Shown here: in pieces, positions 53,124 through 62,246 of the stretch | Position numbering within the stretch: the first letter of the stretch is position 1 | Layout: each line of letters begins with the position of its first letter | Assembly (NCBI RefSeq): GCF_003351025.1 | Contig: NZ_QPCG01000010.1 | Span: 1-64,000, forward strand | DNA length: 64,000 nucleotides | Direction: 5' to 3' | Source of the DNA: Mucilaginibacter endophyticus | Lineage (GTDB): Bacteria; Bacteroidota; Bacteroidia; Sphingobacteriales; Sphingobacteriaceae | The notes under the pieces: generated by a model | Told to the model about the DNA's origin: nothing | Database searches by the model: none | The model's input: only the letters and a program-made list of their open reading frames with translations | Translations under genes and position numbers: made by a program

Positions 53124-53843
53124 ATGTACTGTGTAAAGCTAAATAACAACGAGATTCATTGCCCGGATGTAAATTCAGAAAGTCATTGCCTTGCCCGACG
53201 CTCTCTTGGCAGGGAAAAGCAGCTTGCTATATTTTTCCTTGATATCAGGAACTACACGAAGTTAATGGATACATACGCTCATTACGATGTCCTTTTTATC
53301 GCCAGAATTCTTTTGGAAAGCTTTTGTAAAACGATCATTTCACTAGGCGGCAAAATTATTGAAGTAAGCGGCGATAACATTTACGCAGTCTTTGGAATCA
53401 ACTCTGATCTTCGGTCAGCGGTGAGGTCTTCTTTAAAAGCCGCAAGAGCTGTACTCGCCCAACTCAAGGAATTCAACCAGGAACATATTTTTCCCTATTG
53501 CAATTCAATCCTGGAAATAGGCATCGGACTGCACCAGTGAAATGTTATCGTAGGCAGGACTAAAATTTTGGGGAGATCACAACTGACCGTCATGGGCCTT
53601 CCGGTAAATATAGCGTCACGTATTCAGGGAGAAACAAAAATACTCAACAATAATTTGTTGGTTTCCGAGGAGGCCTTCTCCATGCTTGCTGATGAGGATT
53701 TAACTCATGAGTCGTTTTCCGTTATGCTCAGGGGGGTGTCCAATCCGGTAAAATTACATCTTTTGGGTAACCCTTACGAAAAAGCCCCGCCCGTAGCCCC
53801 GGCTGAAGATCAGCTACCATATCATATGGCCGTGGCAGGTTAA
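53124..53843 (+). pseudogene. Class III adenylate/guanylate cyclase domain protein interrupted by TGA
   Basis: From ATG 53124 the frame reads as a cyclase catalytic domain: 'LAIFFLDIRNYTKLMDTYAH' holds the first metal Asp, 'GGKIIEVSGDNIYAVFG' the second. 'EIGIGLHQ' is followed by TGA at 53538-53540, then continues intact with 'NVIVGRTKILGRSQLTVMG', 'LPVNIASRIQGETKILNNN' (Asn/Arg transition-state residues) and ends at 53843. In relatives the interrupted position is Gly (G-x-V-I/V-G), so GGA to TGA explains it. Full length would be 239 residues, a stand-alone cyclase. Either a recent knockout or a base error. Confidence 0.85.
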
Positions 53844-53883
53844 TAATCCACAAAAATTCACCATATACAAATTCAAATGATAC

Positions 53884-54486
53884 ATGAAAAAGATCCTTCA
53901 TATCATTTCAAGCCCGCGAGGCAATTCATCATTTAGTATCAAACTAGGCGAAGCTATAGTTAACAAAATCCAGGAGACTTACCCAGGGAGCACCATACGT
54001 AATTATGACCTCATTTCAAAAAATTTCCCGCATCTGGAGGAACATCACGTAACCTCATTTTATACTCCGGCCGATCAGAGAAGCCCGGAAGCTATTCAGG
54101 CGTTGTTCCATTCTGACGATGCGATCGGGGAAATCAGGAGTGCAGATATCATTGTCATCGGAGCTCCGCTGTACAACTTTGGGATCCATTCATCATTAAA
54201 GGCCTGGATCGACCATATCACGAGGATCGGAGAAACCTTCAATTATACTGAAAATGGCCCCGAAGGCCTTGTTAAAGGAAAGAAAGTCTATATCGCTATG
54301 TCTTCCGGCGGAATCTATTCGGATGGGGATGCAAAGCGTTTTGATTTCGTTACACCTTACCTAACGACGATCTTAGGATTTTTAGGGATGACGGATGTGA
54401 CGACATTCAGGGTAGAAGGAACCGGTCTGGCTGAATTTAAAGACAATGCAGTCGAAAAAGGTATTGCCTCAATAACCCTGGATTAA
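53884..54486 (+). CDS. azoR: FMN-dependent NADH azoreductase
   Basis: 200 residues. 'ILHIISSPRGNSSFSIKLGE' is the FMN phosphate loop, 'DIIVIGAPLYNFGIHSSLKA' and 'WIDHITRIGETFNYTENGPE' the typical flavin-side loops, and 'YIAMSSGGIYSDG' matches the family. It reduces quinones and azo compounds with NADH, two electrons at a time, protecting against quinone stress. It starts 40 bases after the cyclase and precedes an aldehyde dehydrogenase gene. Confidence 0.93.
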   Translation: MKKILHIISSPRGNSSFSIKLGEAIVNKIQETYPGSTIRNYDLISKNFPHLEEHHVTSFYTPADQRSPEAIQALFHSDDAIGEIRSADIIVIGAPLYNFGIHSSLKAWIDHITRIGETFNYTENGPEGLVKGKKVYIAMSSGGIYSDGDAKRFDFVTPYLTTILGFLGMTDVTTFRVEGTGLAEFKDNAVEKGIASITLD

Positions 54487-54895
54487 ACAAAAAAAATTTT
54501 AATTTTCAGAGTTCAGCAATAGTATGAGGTCGCTTGTTTTACAAGGTGGCCTTTTGTATCAGGTAAGGCACAGGTTATTCTCCCGGTAGCTTCTGAAAAC
54601 AATGGCTCGCATTCGGCCACGTTCCCATTGTGTTCGGAAGAATCAGCTGTACATGATTAATTATTGTCTACACTTTATATCGCTACTGATCGGGTTTTCT
54701 ACGTTATTTCGAAGTACAACCAAAGCAAAAAACGATAAAACAGCTGTTAAACAGACACTTGAAAAACAGGAACATTCCTTGCTTTTGCAAAAACACATTG
54801 ATGAAAAAATTGTCCTGGACTACTCAACAAACCAAAATTGGACCACCGGGCAAAGTATCGAAGCACAATCAGATTTATTTTTGTAAAAAAAACAT
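54487..54895. other. Intergenic, possible small frame not called
   Basis: A 94-residue plus-strand frame (54602-54886) has one hydrophobic run and a charged Lys/Glu-rich end but no recognisable family, and its start is inside an odd basic leader. I treat it as unsupported. No terminator seen. Confidence 0.35.
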
Positions 54896-56314
54896 ATGAA
54901 AACAGTAAATCAAATTTTGGTTGACGGAAAACTGATTCAACCGATCGGCAGTGAAACGATGCCTTTATATAACCCATCAACAGCCGAAATTATCGGCGAA
55001 GTTAGGCTGGGAAACGAACAGGATGTAGAACTTGGAGTGCGGGCTGCAAAAAAAGCGTTCAAAAAACATGCGGTCCGCTCTGTTGAAGCGCGTTCTGAAA
55101 TACTACAGAAATTGCACGATGCCGTTCTGAACCGGGAAGATGAATTGAGTGAAGCAGCGATACTGGAATATGGGTCCCCGGTAACGGCAACCAGGGGCAG
55201 GACAAAACTGGCCGCCCAGTTCTTTCTCGACGCCAAAAATGCTTTAGAAGAAATTAAATTTGAAACACTTTTCGACAAAGCAGCTGTCATCAAGGAACCA
55301 CTTGGCGTTGTTGCTGCAATAACACCATGGAACGCTGATTATATACACATCTGCGGCAAGATCGCACCTGCGCTGGCTGCCGGATGCACCATTGTCATAA
55401 AACCAAGTGAATTTAATGCCATCGAGACTCAGCTTTTGGCTGAATGCTTTATAAGTGCGGACATTCCCGCAGGTCTGATAAATATCATAAACGGAACCGG
55501 GGCCGTCGTGGGTTCTGCACTAACAAGGCACCCGGATGTCTCGATGATCTCATTTACCGGCTCGACACAAACAGGGAGAGCCATTGGCAAGATAGCTGCG
55601 GATACCATGAAAAGGACAATTTTAGAACTTGGCGGAAAATCTCCAAACATCCTTCTGGATGATTGCGATTTTGAATCCGCTATACCCCGAGCTATAGCAA
55701 TCTCGTTCAGCAATAGCGGGCAGGCCTGCCATGCAGGCACACGCCTGATTGTACCTGCGCACAGGCTTGAATTGGTTTCAAAATTACTGACGCAGACTGT
55801 AGCGGGAATAAAAACAGGTCATTTAAATGATCCGAGCTCTTCAATCGGTCCTATGGTCAACGCCCAGCAGTTTGACCGTGTACAGTCCTATATACAAAAA
55901 GGCATCGATGAAGGAGCAAAATTACTTATTGGAGGGCTGGGACATCCTGATGGCCTGGATGGTTTTTACGTGAAGCCCACCGTTTTCACAAATGTCACTC
56001 CAGATATGGTTATCGCACGGGAGGAAATCTTCGGCCCGGTATTATCAGTGATCAGCTATCGTACTGAAGAAGAAGCAATTTCTATTGCTAATGATTCGAT
56101 CTACGGACTTTCAGCTTACATAAGCTCAGGAGATGTTGCAAGAGCCCAAAAACTATCAAGGCAAATTGAATCCGGCCGCGTGATCATTAATGGGATTATC
56201 AATACAGAAACCAGGACACCTTTCGGGGGATTCAAACAATCCGGTATCGGGCGCACTGGCTGGAGTTATGGCATAGAAATGCACCTCGAACCTAAAGTTA
56301 TTGCCTGGAGTTGA
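54896..56314 (+). CDS. NAD(P)+-dependent aldehyde dehydrogenase
   Basis: 472 residues, the family's normal length. Active-site sequences are intact: general base Glu in 'RTILELGGKSPNIL', catalytic Cys in 'NSGQACHAGTRLIV', and 'GVVAAITPWNADYIHICGKI' with the conserved Asn, plus 'FTGSTQTGRAIGK' for the cofactor. It oxidises an aldehyde to the acid. The substrate cannot be deduced, though 'QSGIGRTGWSYGIEMHLEPK' resembles broad-specificity members. Followed after 30 bases by an AraC regulator gene that may control it. Confidence 0.92.
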   Translation: MKTVNQILVDGKLIQPIGSETMPLYNPSTAEIIGEVRLGNEQDVELGVRAAKKAFKKHAVRSVEARSEILQKLHDAVLNREDELSEAAILEYGSPVTATRGRTKLAAQFFLDAKNALEEIKFETLFDKAAVIKEPLGVVAAITPWNADYIHICGKIAPALAAGCTIVIKPSEFNAIETQLLAECFISADIPAGLINIINGTGAVVGSALTRHPDVSMISFTGSTQTGRAIGKIAADTMKRTILELGGKSPNILLDDCDFESAIPRAIAISFSNSGQACHAGTRLIVPAHRLELVSKLLTQTVAGIKTGHLNDPSSSIGPMVNAQQFDRVQSYIQKGIDEGAKLLIGGLGHPDGLDGFYVKPTVFTNVTPDMVIAREEIFGPVLSVISYRTEEEAISIANDSIYGLSAYISSGDVARAQKLSRQIESGRVIINGIINTETRTPFGGFKQSGIGRTGWSYGIEMHLEPKVIAWS

Positions 56315-56344
56315 TACTTTATTGAATTACTGAATATTTATAAC

Positions 56345-57148
56345 ATGAATGGAAAATTACAGGCAATCAAAGCTCATTACAGCACGAAATCAGTAACAGG
56401 GGAAAGCTTCATCAGCGACCATATGTTTGCGTTCCAGACGGCCGGGACGCTAAAGGTTGTTGATGGGGCCTTAACCTCATTATTTAAAGCGGGCGACTTC
56501 AGGCTTGGTATAAGGAACAGCCTGGCACGTTTTGTAAAAATCCCCGTGAACGGCGATTACGGATCCGTAACGCTGACGTTTTCAAGAGAATTTCTTCAGG
56601 AATTTGCATCTGAGCGTCAGATCAGCATTTTACCAGTCAGGCAAAAAAAGCCGCCGGTTCTGAAGCTTAAAGACCACCGTTTCTACCGCGCTTTCATATC
56701 TTCTGTTCAGCTATATTTCCCGTTTCCTAGCGGCGATGATGACTCTTTGGTTAAACTTAAGCTGGAGGAAATTTTGGTTATTCTCTTAAAAGTACAACCA
56801 GAATTAAAAAATATTCTGTTTGATTTTACTGAACCGTCCAAAATTGATCTTAAAGCCTATATGGAACAGAACTTCAGGTACAATCTAAAAATATCACGAT
56901 ATGCATATTTAACAGGGCGGAGCCTCTCGGCATTCAAACGTGACTTTGAAAAAACATTTCACTATTCCCCTTCTAAATGGCTAGTCAGGAAAAGATTGGA
57001 TGAAGCTTATTTTATGATTCATGAAAAAAAAATGAAGCCGCTTGATGTATTTATGGAAGTTGGATTCCAGGATCTCTCACATTTTTCATACGCCTTCAAA
57101 AAACAGTTCGGAATATCCCCATCACACGTGCGGCACAAGTCAACATAA
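56345..57148 (+). CDS. AraC-family regulator (ExsA-like N-terminus)
   Basis: 267 residues. The N-terminal 150 residues resemble the ExsA-type sensor ('FAFQTAGTLKVVDGALTSLF', 'VTLTFSREFLQEFASERQIS'), followed by double HTH: 'YNLKISRYAYLTGRSLSAFK' and 'KPLDVFMEVGFQDLSHFSYA', ending 'FKKQFGISPSHVR'. Placed 30 bases after the aldehyde dehydrogenase, probably cotranscribed. No effector known; the ExsA name here means fold similarity only. Confidence 0.9.
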   Translation: MNGKLQAIKAHYSTKSVTGESFISDHMFAFQTAGTLKVVDGALTSLFKAGDFRLGIRNSLARFVKIPVNGDYGSVTLTFSREFLQEFASERQISILPVRQKKPPVLKLKDHRFYRAFISSVQLYFPFPSGDDDSLVKLKLEEILVILLKVQPELKNILFDFTEPSKIDLKAYMEQNFRYNLKISRYAYLTGRSLSAFKRDFEKTFHYSPSKWLVRKRLDEAYFMIHEKKMKPLDVFMEVGFQDLSHFSYAFKKQFGISPSHVRHKST

Positions 57149-57712
57149 ATTATAATTATCCTATTGAAAAATTCCCGCGCCGCAGGTTCTGTCAAAGATG
57201 ATAAAATAAACTAAATACTTAAAAATGAAGCCATAGCGAACACCGAAGAAGATTTGTAATGAAGCTTTGTATTCCATCGCGTAGCGGTTTCCGAATAATT
57301 TCCGGGCCGGGGTCTGGAAGGTTGAAATTCAATATTGACAAAAAGCACAAAATATCATTGACTTTTATCATTAGTAATTTCTTATCATATACAGGTCAAA
57401 CAGTTCCTTAAGTCGGAAAACCAATAATTACATCCCCATCCGGTTTTATTATCAAACACTCTGAGGCCTAATGACGGAGTTTATGCATCATGAGATTCAT
57501 GCCGGCTGGTATAATTCCGAACATTTCAATTTTCACTGCTTGTAGGCAGCATGGACCAAAACAGTCTATTTCGTCAAAACCAACATATCTGGCGATATAT
57601 GATAGGATACAGAAATTCAATTTAAGTCTAAAACGCTGACTATCAGAAAATTAACAAACAGGCATCATCATTGATCAAATCGCGTATATTTTAACCTTTA
57701 ATTTACAATTCA
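57149..57712. other. Intergenic, nothing certain
   Basis: A minus-strand stretch near 57420-57550 has a short open frame ('KIEMFGIIPAGMNLMMHKLR' before a stop, then 'ASECLIIKPDGDVIIGFPT') that could be a decayed gene end, but I cannot identify it. Near the alpha/beta hydrolase gene the DNA is AT-rich and could contain its promoter. Confidence 0.35.
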
Positions 57713-58774
57713 ATGAAAAACAAAACGAACGCGCTTCTAAAAAATGCCAGACGTCCTATTTTACTAATTGCATTGACCATTGCGGGGTCTTTCGCGACAC
57801 AGGCTCAGGTAGCGGATTATTCAACGGATGAGCACCTTAGCCCCGAGGTACGAACATTTCTCAAGGCCCTTAATAATGGGGGACCTGCGGTAGAAAGCTT
57901 AAAGCCGGCAGAAGCACAAAAAGTCCTGGTAGATGCTCAAGCCGGGGTAAAAGTTGATTATTCGGGGATAACCGAATCTGAAAAAACGATCAAAACGGAT
58001 GGGTTTACTATAAAATTGAATATTGTTCGCCCTTCAGGTGCCAAGGGAACCTTGCCGGCCTTCATTTTTATTCATGGCGGCGGTTGGGTTCTGGGCGATT
58101 ATCCTACTCATAAACGGATGGTCCGTGATCTCGCCGTAGGATCAGGTGCCGCCGGCATTTTTGTTAATTATACCCGTACCCCCGAAGCACAGTATCCGGT
58201 GGCTATTAACGAGATCTATGCAGCCCTTAAATGGGTATCTGAACATGGAGCAGAAATTCATGTAGACGGGAAACGGATTGGAGTAATTGGAAATAGTGTA
58301 GGGGGAAATATGACAGCGGTAATGTCACTGATGGCAAAAGAGCGGAAGGGACCTGAGATCAAAGTCGCCGTTATGATGTGGCCGATAGTGGATGCCGGAT
58401 TCGACACCGAATCTTACCGGCTATTTGGCCAAGATCGTTTTTTGACAACTCCTCTAATGAAATGGATGTATGACATGTACATCCCACAACCCGAAAAGCG
58501 CAAGGAAATCTACGCATCTCCGCTGCAAGCCAGTATCGAACAGTTAAGAGGGTTGCCGCCTACGTTAATACAAACTGCAGAAAATGATATTCTTCGTGAC
58601 GAGGGTGAAGCTTACGGCCGAAAACTTCTGGAAGCTGGTGTTAAGGCTACGACAGTAAGATACAATGGCGTGATACACGATTTCGGCCTGCTCAATGGAC
58701 TGGCTACGATTCCACAAACGGAGGCTTTGTTTGTCCAGGCTTCTGCTGAGCTAAAGAAGTATCTCTTTAAATAA
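57713..58774 (+). CDS. Exported alpha/beta hydrolase (HSL-type esterase)
   Basis: 353 residues. Signal peptide 1-32 ('PILLIALTIAGSFATQAQ'). Oxyanion-hole motif 'FIHGGGWVLGDYPTHKRMVR' (HGGGW, about 118), nucleophile in 'IGNSVGGNM' (Gly-x-Ser-x-Gly with Asn, about 197), acid/base near 'ENDILRDEGEAYG' and 'HDFGLLNG' with the His. This is the hormone-sensitive-lipase family, acting on short-chain esters in the periplasm. It has a strong terminator and probably its own promoter. Substrate unknown. Confidence 0.9.
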   Translation: MKNKTNALLKNARRPILLIALTIAGSFATQAQVADYSTDEHLSPEVRTFLKALNNGGPAVESLKPAEAQKVLVDAQAGVKVDYSGITESEKTIKTDGFTIKLNIVRPSGAKGTLPAFIFIHGGGWVLGDYPTHKRMVRDLAVGSGAAGIFVNYTRTPEAQYPVAINEIYAALKWVSEHGAEIHVDGKRIGVIGNSVGGNMTAVMSLMAKERKGPEIKVAVMMWPIVDAGFDTESYRLFGQDRFLTTPLMKWMYDMYIPQPEKRKEIYASPLQASIEQLRGLPPTLIQTAENDILRDEGEAYGRKLLEAGVKATTVRYNGVIHDFGLLNGLATIPQTEALFVQASAELKKYLFK

Positions 58775-58789
58775 AAAGCAGGTTTAACC

Positions 58790-58831
58790 AGAAAGCCCGA
58801 ATCATCTTGTGCGTTCGGGCTTTCTTTTTTT
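58790..58831 (+). terminator. Strong intrinsic terminator after the hydrolase gene
   Basis: AGAAAGCCCGAA (58790-58801), a 12-base loop, TTCGGGCTTTCT (58814-58825), then a T-run: a 12-bp perfect stem. Confidence 0.9.
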
Positions 58832-58953
58832 TCCGCCGCTAAACACTTAGACAATACTTCCGGTTAGAATTTCAAGAAAATCGTTCTATTTCATTTTAAT
58901 TTTATGCCTAAATTAGAATTAAATTGATGAGTTTGTAATCAGCACCGACCTTA

Positions 58954-60429
58954 ATGTCCATTCAGACCCTACCTTACAGCAATCTGCTAACAATTGACAG
59001 AACCTCAGATACGCCGGTGTTCAGACAGCTAGCGAATGGTTTAATGACACTGATCAGAAACGGCAAAATTCAACCCGGACATCAACTACCTCCCAGCCGT
59101 GAGATGTCTGCTATGATAGGACTTAATCGTACTACAATCATTGCTGCATATGATGAGTTAAAAGCCCAGGGATGGCTGGAAGTAAACGGAAAAAAAGGGG
59201 TGTTCGTTGCCGGGCATTTGCCGGTCGTCACCCCAAAGTCTTTCAAAACTGAAGCCCGGTCAGCTTCTACTGCTCCCGATGAAACGAATTTTCAAAAAAA
59301 AAATCATTTTAACCGGCCTCCTTTCCGGGAGGTCAAACCATTTCAATTATTGATCAATGATGGTTATCCAGATCCACGGATAGCTCCACTTAATTCGATA
59401 GCCAATCGTTATAAAACATTATTGGACAAAGCGGCTTTACACGGCCCGTTAATGACCGGCCACGCTGCGGGTAGTCTGTCGTTAAGAATGGAACTGGCTG
59501 AATTCTTATCAAGAACGAGAGCTTTGAATATCAAAAGTGAGCATGTACTGGTCACACAAGGCGCTCAGTTAGCGATCTATATCGCGGCCAACCTATTATT
59601 GAAACCTGGCAGCTCAGTTATTGTAGCGGATATGAATTATATCCTAGCGGATATGCTGTTTGAACAATTAGGGGCCACATTAATCAAAGTGAAGGTGGAC
59701 GAACATGGCATTGATGTAGACGAGATCGAAGAGGTTTGTCGAAAGTCCAGGCCGGATCTATTATATATTATTCCGCATCACCATCACCCGACGACCGTGA
59801 CGCTAAGTGCGGAAAGGAGGATGAAATTATTGGCTATCATCCGAAGGTATCAACTGCCGGTGATCGAAGATGATTACGACTATGATTTTCACTATAATAA
59901 TGGTCCGACCTTGCCCCTTGCAAGTGCAGACCACAACGGCTATGTACTTTATGTTGGCTCCATTTCTAAAACATTAGCACCTTCTGTCCGCCTAGGTTAT
60001 CTCATAGGCAGCACGGACTTTATCATTAAAGCTACACGGCTTAAGCAATTGGTATCGATACGTAGCGATGTATTATTCGAAGAGTCCGTAGCGCAATTGT
60101 TTAATACCGGCGAAATGCAGCGCCATCTGCGGAAGTCGGTCAAGTTATACATGCAGCGGCGCAACCGGTTTTGCGAACTTTTAAAGGCGGTTCTCGGAGA
60201 TCTCGTACAATTTACCAATCCCGAGGGCGGCATGGCCGTCTGGATTGTCTTTCCGGATAATTATTCCGTAAGTGAACTGGCGATGAGATTGTACGCTAAA
60301 GGGATTCATATGAATGACGGCAGTATTTATCCTTACTCAACTACCATTAACGGTACCAGAGTAGGATTTGCATCATTGAATGATTCGGAGATGGACATGT
60401 TCGCGCAGGCGCTTGTTCAAGTTAAATAA
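58954..60429 (+). CDS. MocR-type regulator, paralogue 2
   Basis: 491 residues. GntR winged helix (about 20-85: 'MTLIRNGKIQPGHQLPPSRE', 'IGLNRTTIIAAYDELKAQGW'), then the PLP aminotransferase-like domain: 'VIEDDYDYDFHYNNGPTLPL' and PLP lysine in 'VGSISKTLAPSVRLGYLIG'. Shares large segments with the gene at 48134 ('HHHHPTTVTLSAERR' against 'HHHHPTTVTMSSERR'), so they arose by duplication. The neighbours are an esterase gene upstream and a convergent NmrA gene downstream; a target is not evident. Start at ATG 58954. Confidence 0.92.
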   Translation: MSIQTLPYSNLLTIDRTSDTPVFRQLANGLMTLIRNGKIQPGHQLPPSREMSAMIGLNRTTIIAAYDELKAQGWLEVNGKKGVFVAGHLPVVTPKSFKTEARSASTAPDETNFQKKNHFNRPPFREVKPFQLLINDGYPDPRIAPLNSIANRYKTLLDKAALHGPLMTGHAAGSLSLRMELAEFLSRTRALNIKSEHVLVTQGAQLAIYIAANLLLKPGSSVIVADMNYILADMLFEQLGATLIKVKVDEHGIDVDEIEEVCRKSRPDLLYIIPHHHHPTTVTLSAERRMKLLAIIRRYQLPVIEDDYDYDFHYNNGPTLPLASADHNGYVLYVGSISKTLAPSVRLGYLIGSTDFIIKATRLKQLVSIRSDVLFEESVAQLFNTGEMQRHLRKSVKLYMQRRNRFCELLKAVLGDLVQFTNPEGGMAVWIVFPDNYSVSELAMRLYAKGIHMNDGSIYPYSTTINGTRVGFASLNDSEMDMFAQALVQVK

Positions 60430-60470
60430 CCGAAGGCAGGTCTTTACCGGACCTGACTTCGGCTCATTTT
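60430..60470. terminator. Terminator between convergent MocR and NmrA genes
   Basis: CCGAAG-G-CAGGTC, loop, GACCTG-A-CTTCGG, then CATTTT: a 12-bp stem with one mismatch, able to work from both sides between stops at 60429 and 60479. Confidence 0.85.
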
Positions 60471-60478
60471 GACCAATA

Positions 60479-61222
60479 TTAATTTGCTTTAAGCCAGTCA
60501 TCAAAAAGGATCGAACCGGCCCGAAACTCACCAAGCGGAACCAACAGATTTTTTGGGATGTCAAAAAACATATATTTGTCCTCATCGTTCGGAATAAGAA
60601 CCTTGCTGTCACCTTTATGAGTAAGATATCTTTGGACAAAATCCGTCATTGACGCACGTTCAGCACCAGCGATCTCCACAGTTCCGTTTTTAGGTTTTTC
60701 CAAGGCCAGCTTTACGACGAGATCTACGACATCGGCAGCAGCGATCGGCTGGTACTCAACGGTAGAAATATTCACTTCCGTGTCGTTACCCTGAACCGCA
60801 ATTAAAGTCGTGATATGCTCATGAAACTGGGTAGAACGAATAATCGTGTAAGGGATCCCGGAACTTTTGATGTTATCTTCTTGTTCTTTCTTAGCTTTGA
60901 GGTATCCAATATAGGTAGCGCGGTCTGTCCCTACGATCGACAGTACTAGGTGGTGTTTAACGTCTGCTTTCTTTTCCAACGCGGCAAGATTCTTTCCTGC
61001 GGCCCTAAAGAAATTCAATGCCGTTTCATCATCCGGCGACGAAGAATTGGACAGGTCTATAACCACATCCGTACCATCCAGCGCCTGTTCCAGGCCCTCG
61101 CCAGAAACAACGTCGATACCTTTTGAGGGTGATCCAATGATCACTTCATGACCTGCTTCAGTCAATTTTCTGCTGACGTCCTTGCCAATCAGTCCGGTCC
61201 CTCCAACTACTAAAATTTTCAT
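60479..61222 (-). CDS. NmrA-like NAD(P)-binding protein, paralogue 3
   Basis: 247 residues: 'MKILVVGGTGLIGKDVSRKL', 'GTDVVIDLSNSSSPDDETAL', 'KHHLVLSIVGTDRATYIGYL', 'KAKKEQEDNIKSSGIPYTII' and 'RSTQFHEH'. It is very close to paralogue 1 (both have 'TQFHE', 'YLKAK'/'YMKAK' and 'QPIAAADVV'/'QPIAAADVA' segments), less so to paralogue 2. No catalytic Tyr-Lys pair. Likely a redox or quinone-related oxidoreductase or sensor. Convergent with the MocR gene. Confidence 0.88.
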   Translation of the reverse strand: MKILVVGGTGLIGKDVSRKLTEAGHEVIIGSPSKGIDVVSGEGLEQALDGTDVVIDLSNSSSPDDETALNFFRAAGKNLAALEKKADVKHHLVLSIVGTDRATYIGYLKAKKEQEDNIKSSGIPYTIIRSTQFHEHITTLIAVQGNDTEVNISTVEYQPIAAADVVDLVVKLALEKPKNGTVEIAGAERASMTDFVQRYLTHKGDSKVLIPNDEDKYMFFDIPKNLLVPLGEFRAGSILFDDWLKAN

Positions 61223-61609
61223 AAGTGCTATAACTTTTTATTATCTCAATTAGCGATCACGATGTACTCCTTTGATCAAGATTTTCGGTCTGAATGAGAA
61301 CATTACAATAGCGATCGCTTTATTTAAGCAAAATAAAGGATCCTGTGGATAAAGGTAATCATCCAAGCTTCAAAAACATGGCCATCCAGAAGGAAACCAT
61401 AACTGGTAATCTGTGGACGGCCGGGAATTACTTTTGATGAAAACTTATTCCTGTTATTTGGCAAGTAACCTAAATTCAATCACAATCATGAAATAATCTT
61501 ATCGACAGTTTAAACGAATCCCGTTTTCAGAAATTCAAAAAAAACGCCATATTCTTGCTATATTTCATTCAAATTGTCATTAAAAGGAGTTTTTAGTATT
61601 TTAGCTTTA

Positions 61610-61650
61610 TAAGGCCGCCGCCAATATTTTAATACCCCTATACGGCCTTA
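61610..61650. repeat. Partial repeat copy C in a hairpin (TAAGGCCG / CGGCCTTA)
   Basis: Arms TAAGGCCG (61610-61617) and CGGCCTTA (61643-61650) form a perfect 8-bp inverted pair around TTTTAATACCCCTATA (61627-61642). The inner sequence is the same TAATACCCCTAT core as copies A and B, but only one half of the palindrome is kept. Confidence 0.6.
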
Positions 61651-61734
61651 CATCTACCTTAGGGCCGCCTGCAAGACGGGCTTTTTTTAGTGCAACGCCG
61701 AAATCCTTATAATTTAATAACGTTTGTATATCAG

Positions 61735-61792
61735 GTTATTTTAATAGGGGTATTAAATAGCCAATTGTGGCCATGCTTTTACAAAGCATGGC
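61735..61792 (+). repeat. Hairpin-plus-palindrome repeat, copy B
   Basis: A 25-base block (61735-61759) identical, on the opposite strand, to 20514-20538, with TTTAATA-GGGG-TATTAAA at its heart. It is followed by GCCATGCTTT-TAC-AAAGCATGGC (61770-61792), a perfect 10-bp hairpin equal in shape to the one in copy A but with compensating base changes. Confidence 0.8.
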
Positions 61793-61830
61793 TTCTTCAT
61801 AGCTTCTTCTGGGCACAAACCGGCTTAATG

Positions 61831-62004
61831 GTGGATATTCCGGAAGACATGACTAGGCCATTCCGTGCGCATTGGAGCTCCAGGTTGTGTAAGCATTTAA
61901 GAAAATCGCAATTGGTAATCAAAAAATCTACGATGGTCAAAATGTTACGGAATTAGCTGTTTGCTAATCCGTGACAGGGTGGTCAATGACTCCGGAATGT
62001 CCAA
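61831..62004. repeat. IS21-like end repeats, left cluster
   Basis: GTGGATATTCCGG at 61831-61843 and, on the minus strand, GGACATTCCGGAGTCATTGAC at about 61982-62002. Both match a GGAYATTCCGG-n-TTGAC pattern like the multiple terminal repeats of IS21-family elements. No transposase gene of that family is present here. Likely remnants. Confidence 0.45.
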
Positions 62005-62246
62005 TCAGGTGTCTCGTCCTGGTTTTACTTGTCGTTTTTGAATAGTAATACTGGAATCAGTTTACACCGATATTCCCTAGTCCTGATTTTACTTTACAAG
62101 GGTACGCTTTTTATTTTCTTAATAGCTGAAAGCTTTCCCCTTATTGTTATTATTGACGTGTTAGGATGTGGGAAACTCCTTCAGTTTTCCATATCCTAAT
62201 GCGTTTTTCTTTTTTTGCTTCTTTTTTTCTTTTTGCCCACACGCTC

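Larger units (their letters stand above)
61223..61830. other. Non-coding region holding the repeat elements at the edge of mobile DNA
   Basis: No gene. After the NmrA start the DNA is AT-rich until the repeat structures at 61610-61650 and 61735-61792, listed separately. Between them 'GACGGGCTTTTTTT' at about 61675-61688 looks like a terminator end without a clear left arm. Most of this is probably mobile-element debris. Confidence 0.4.
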
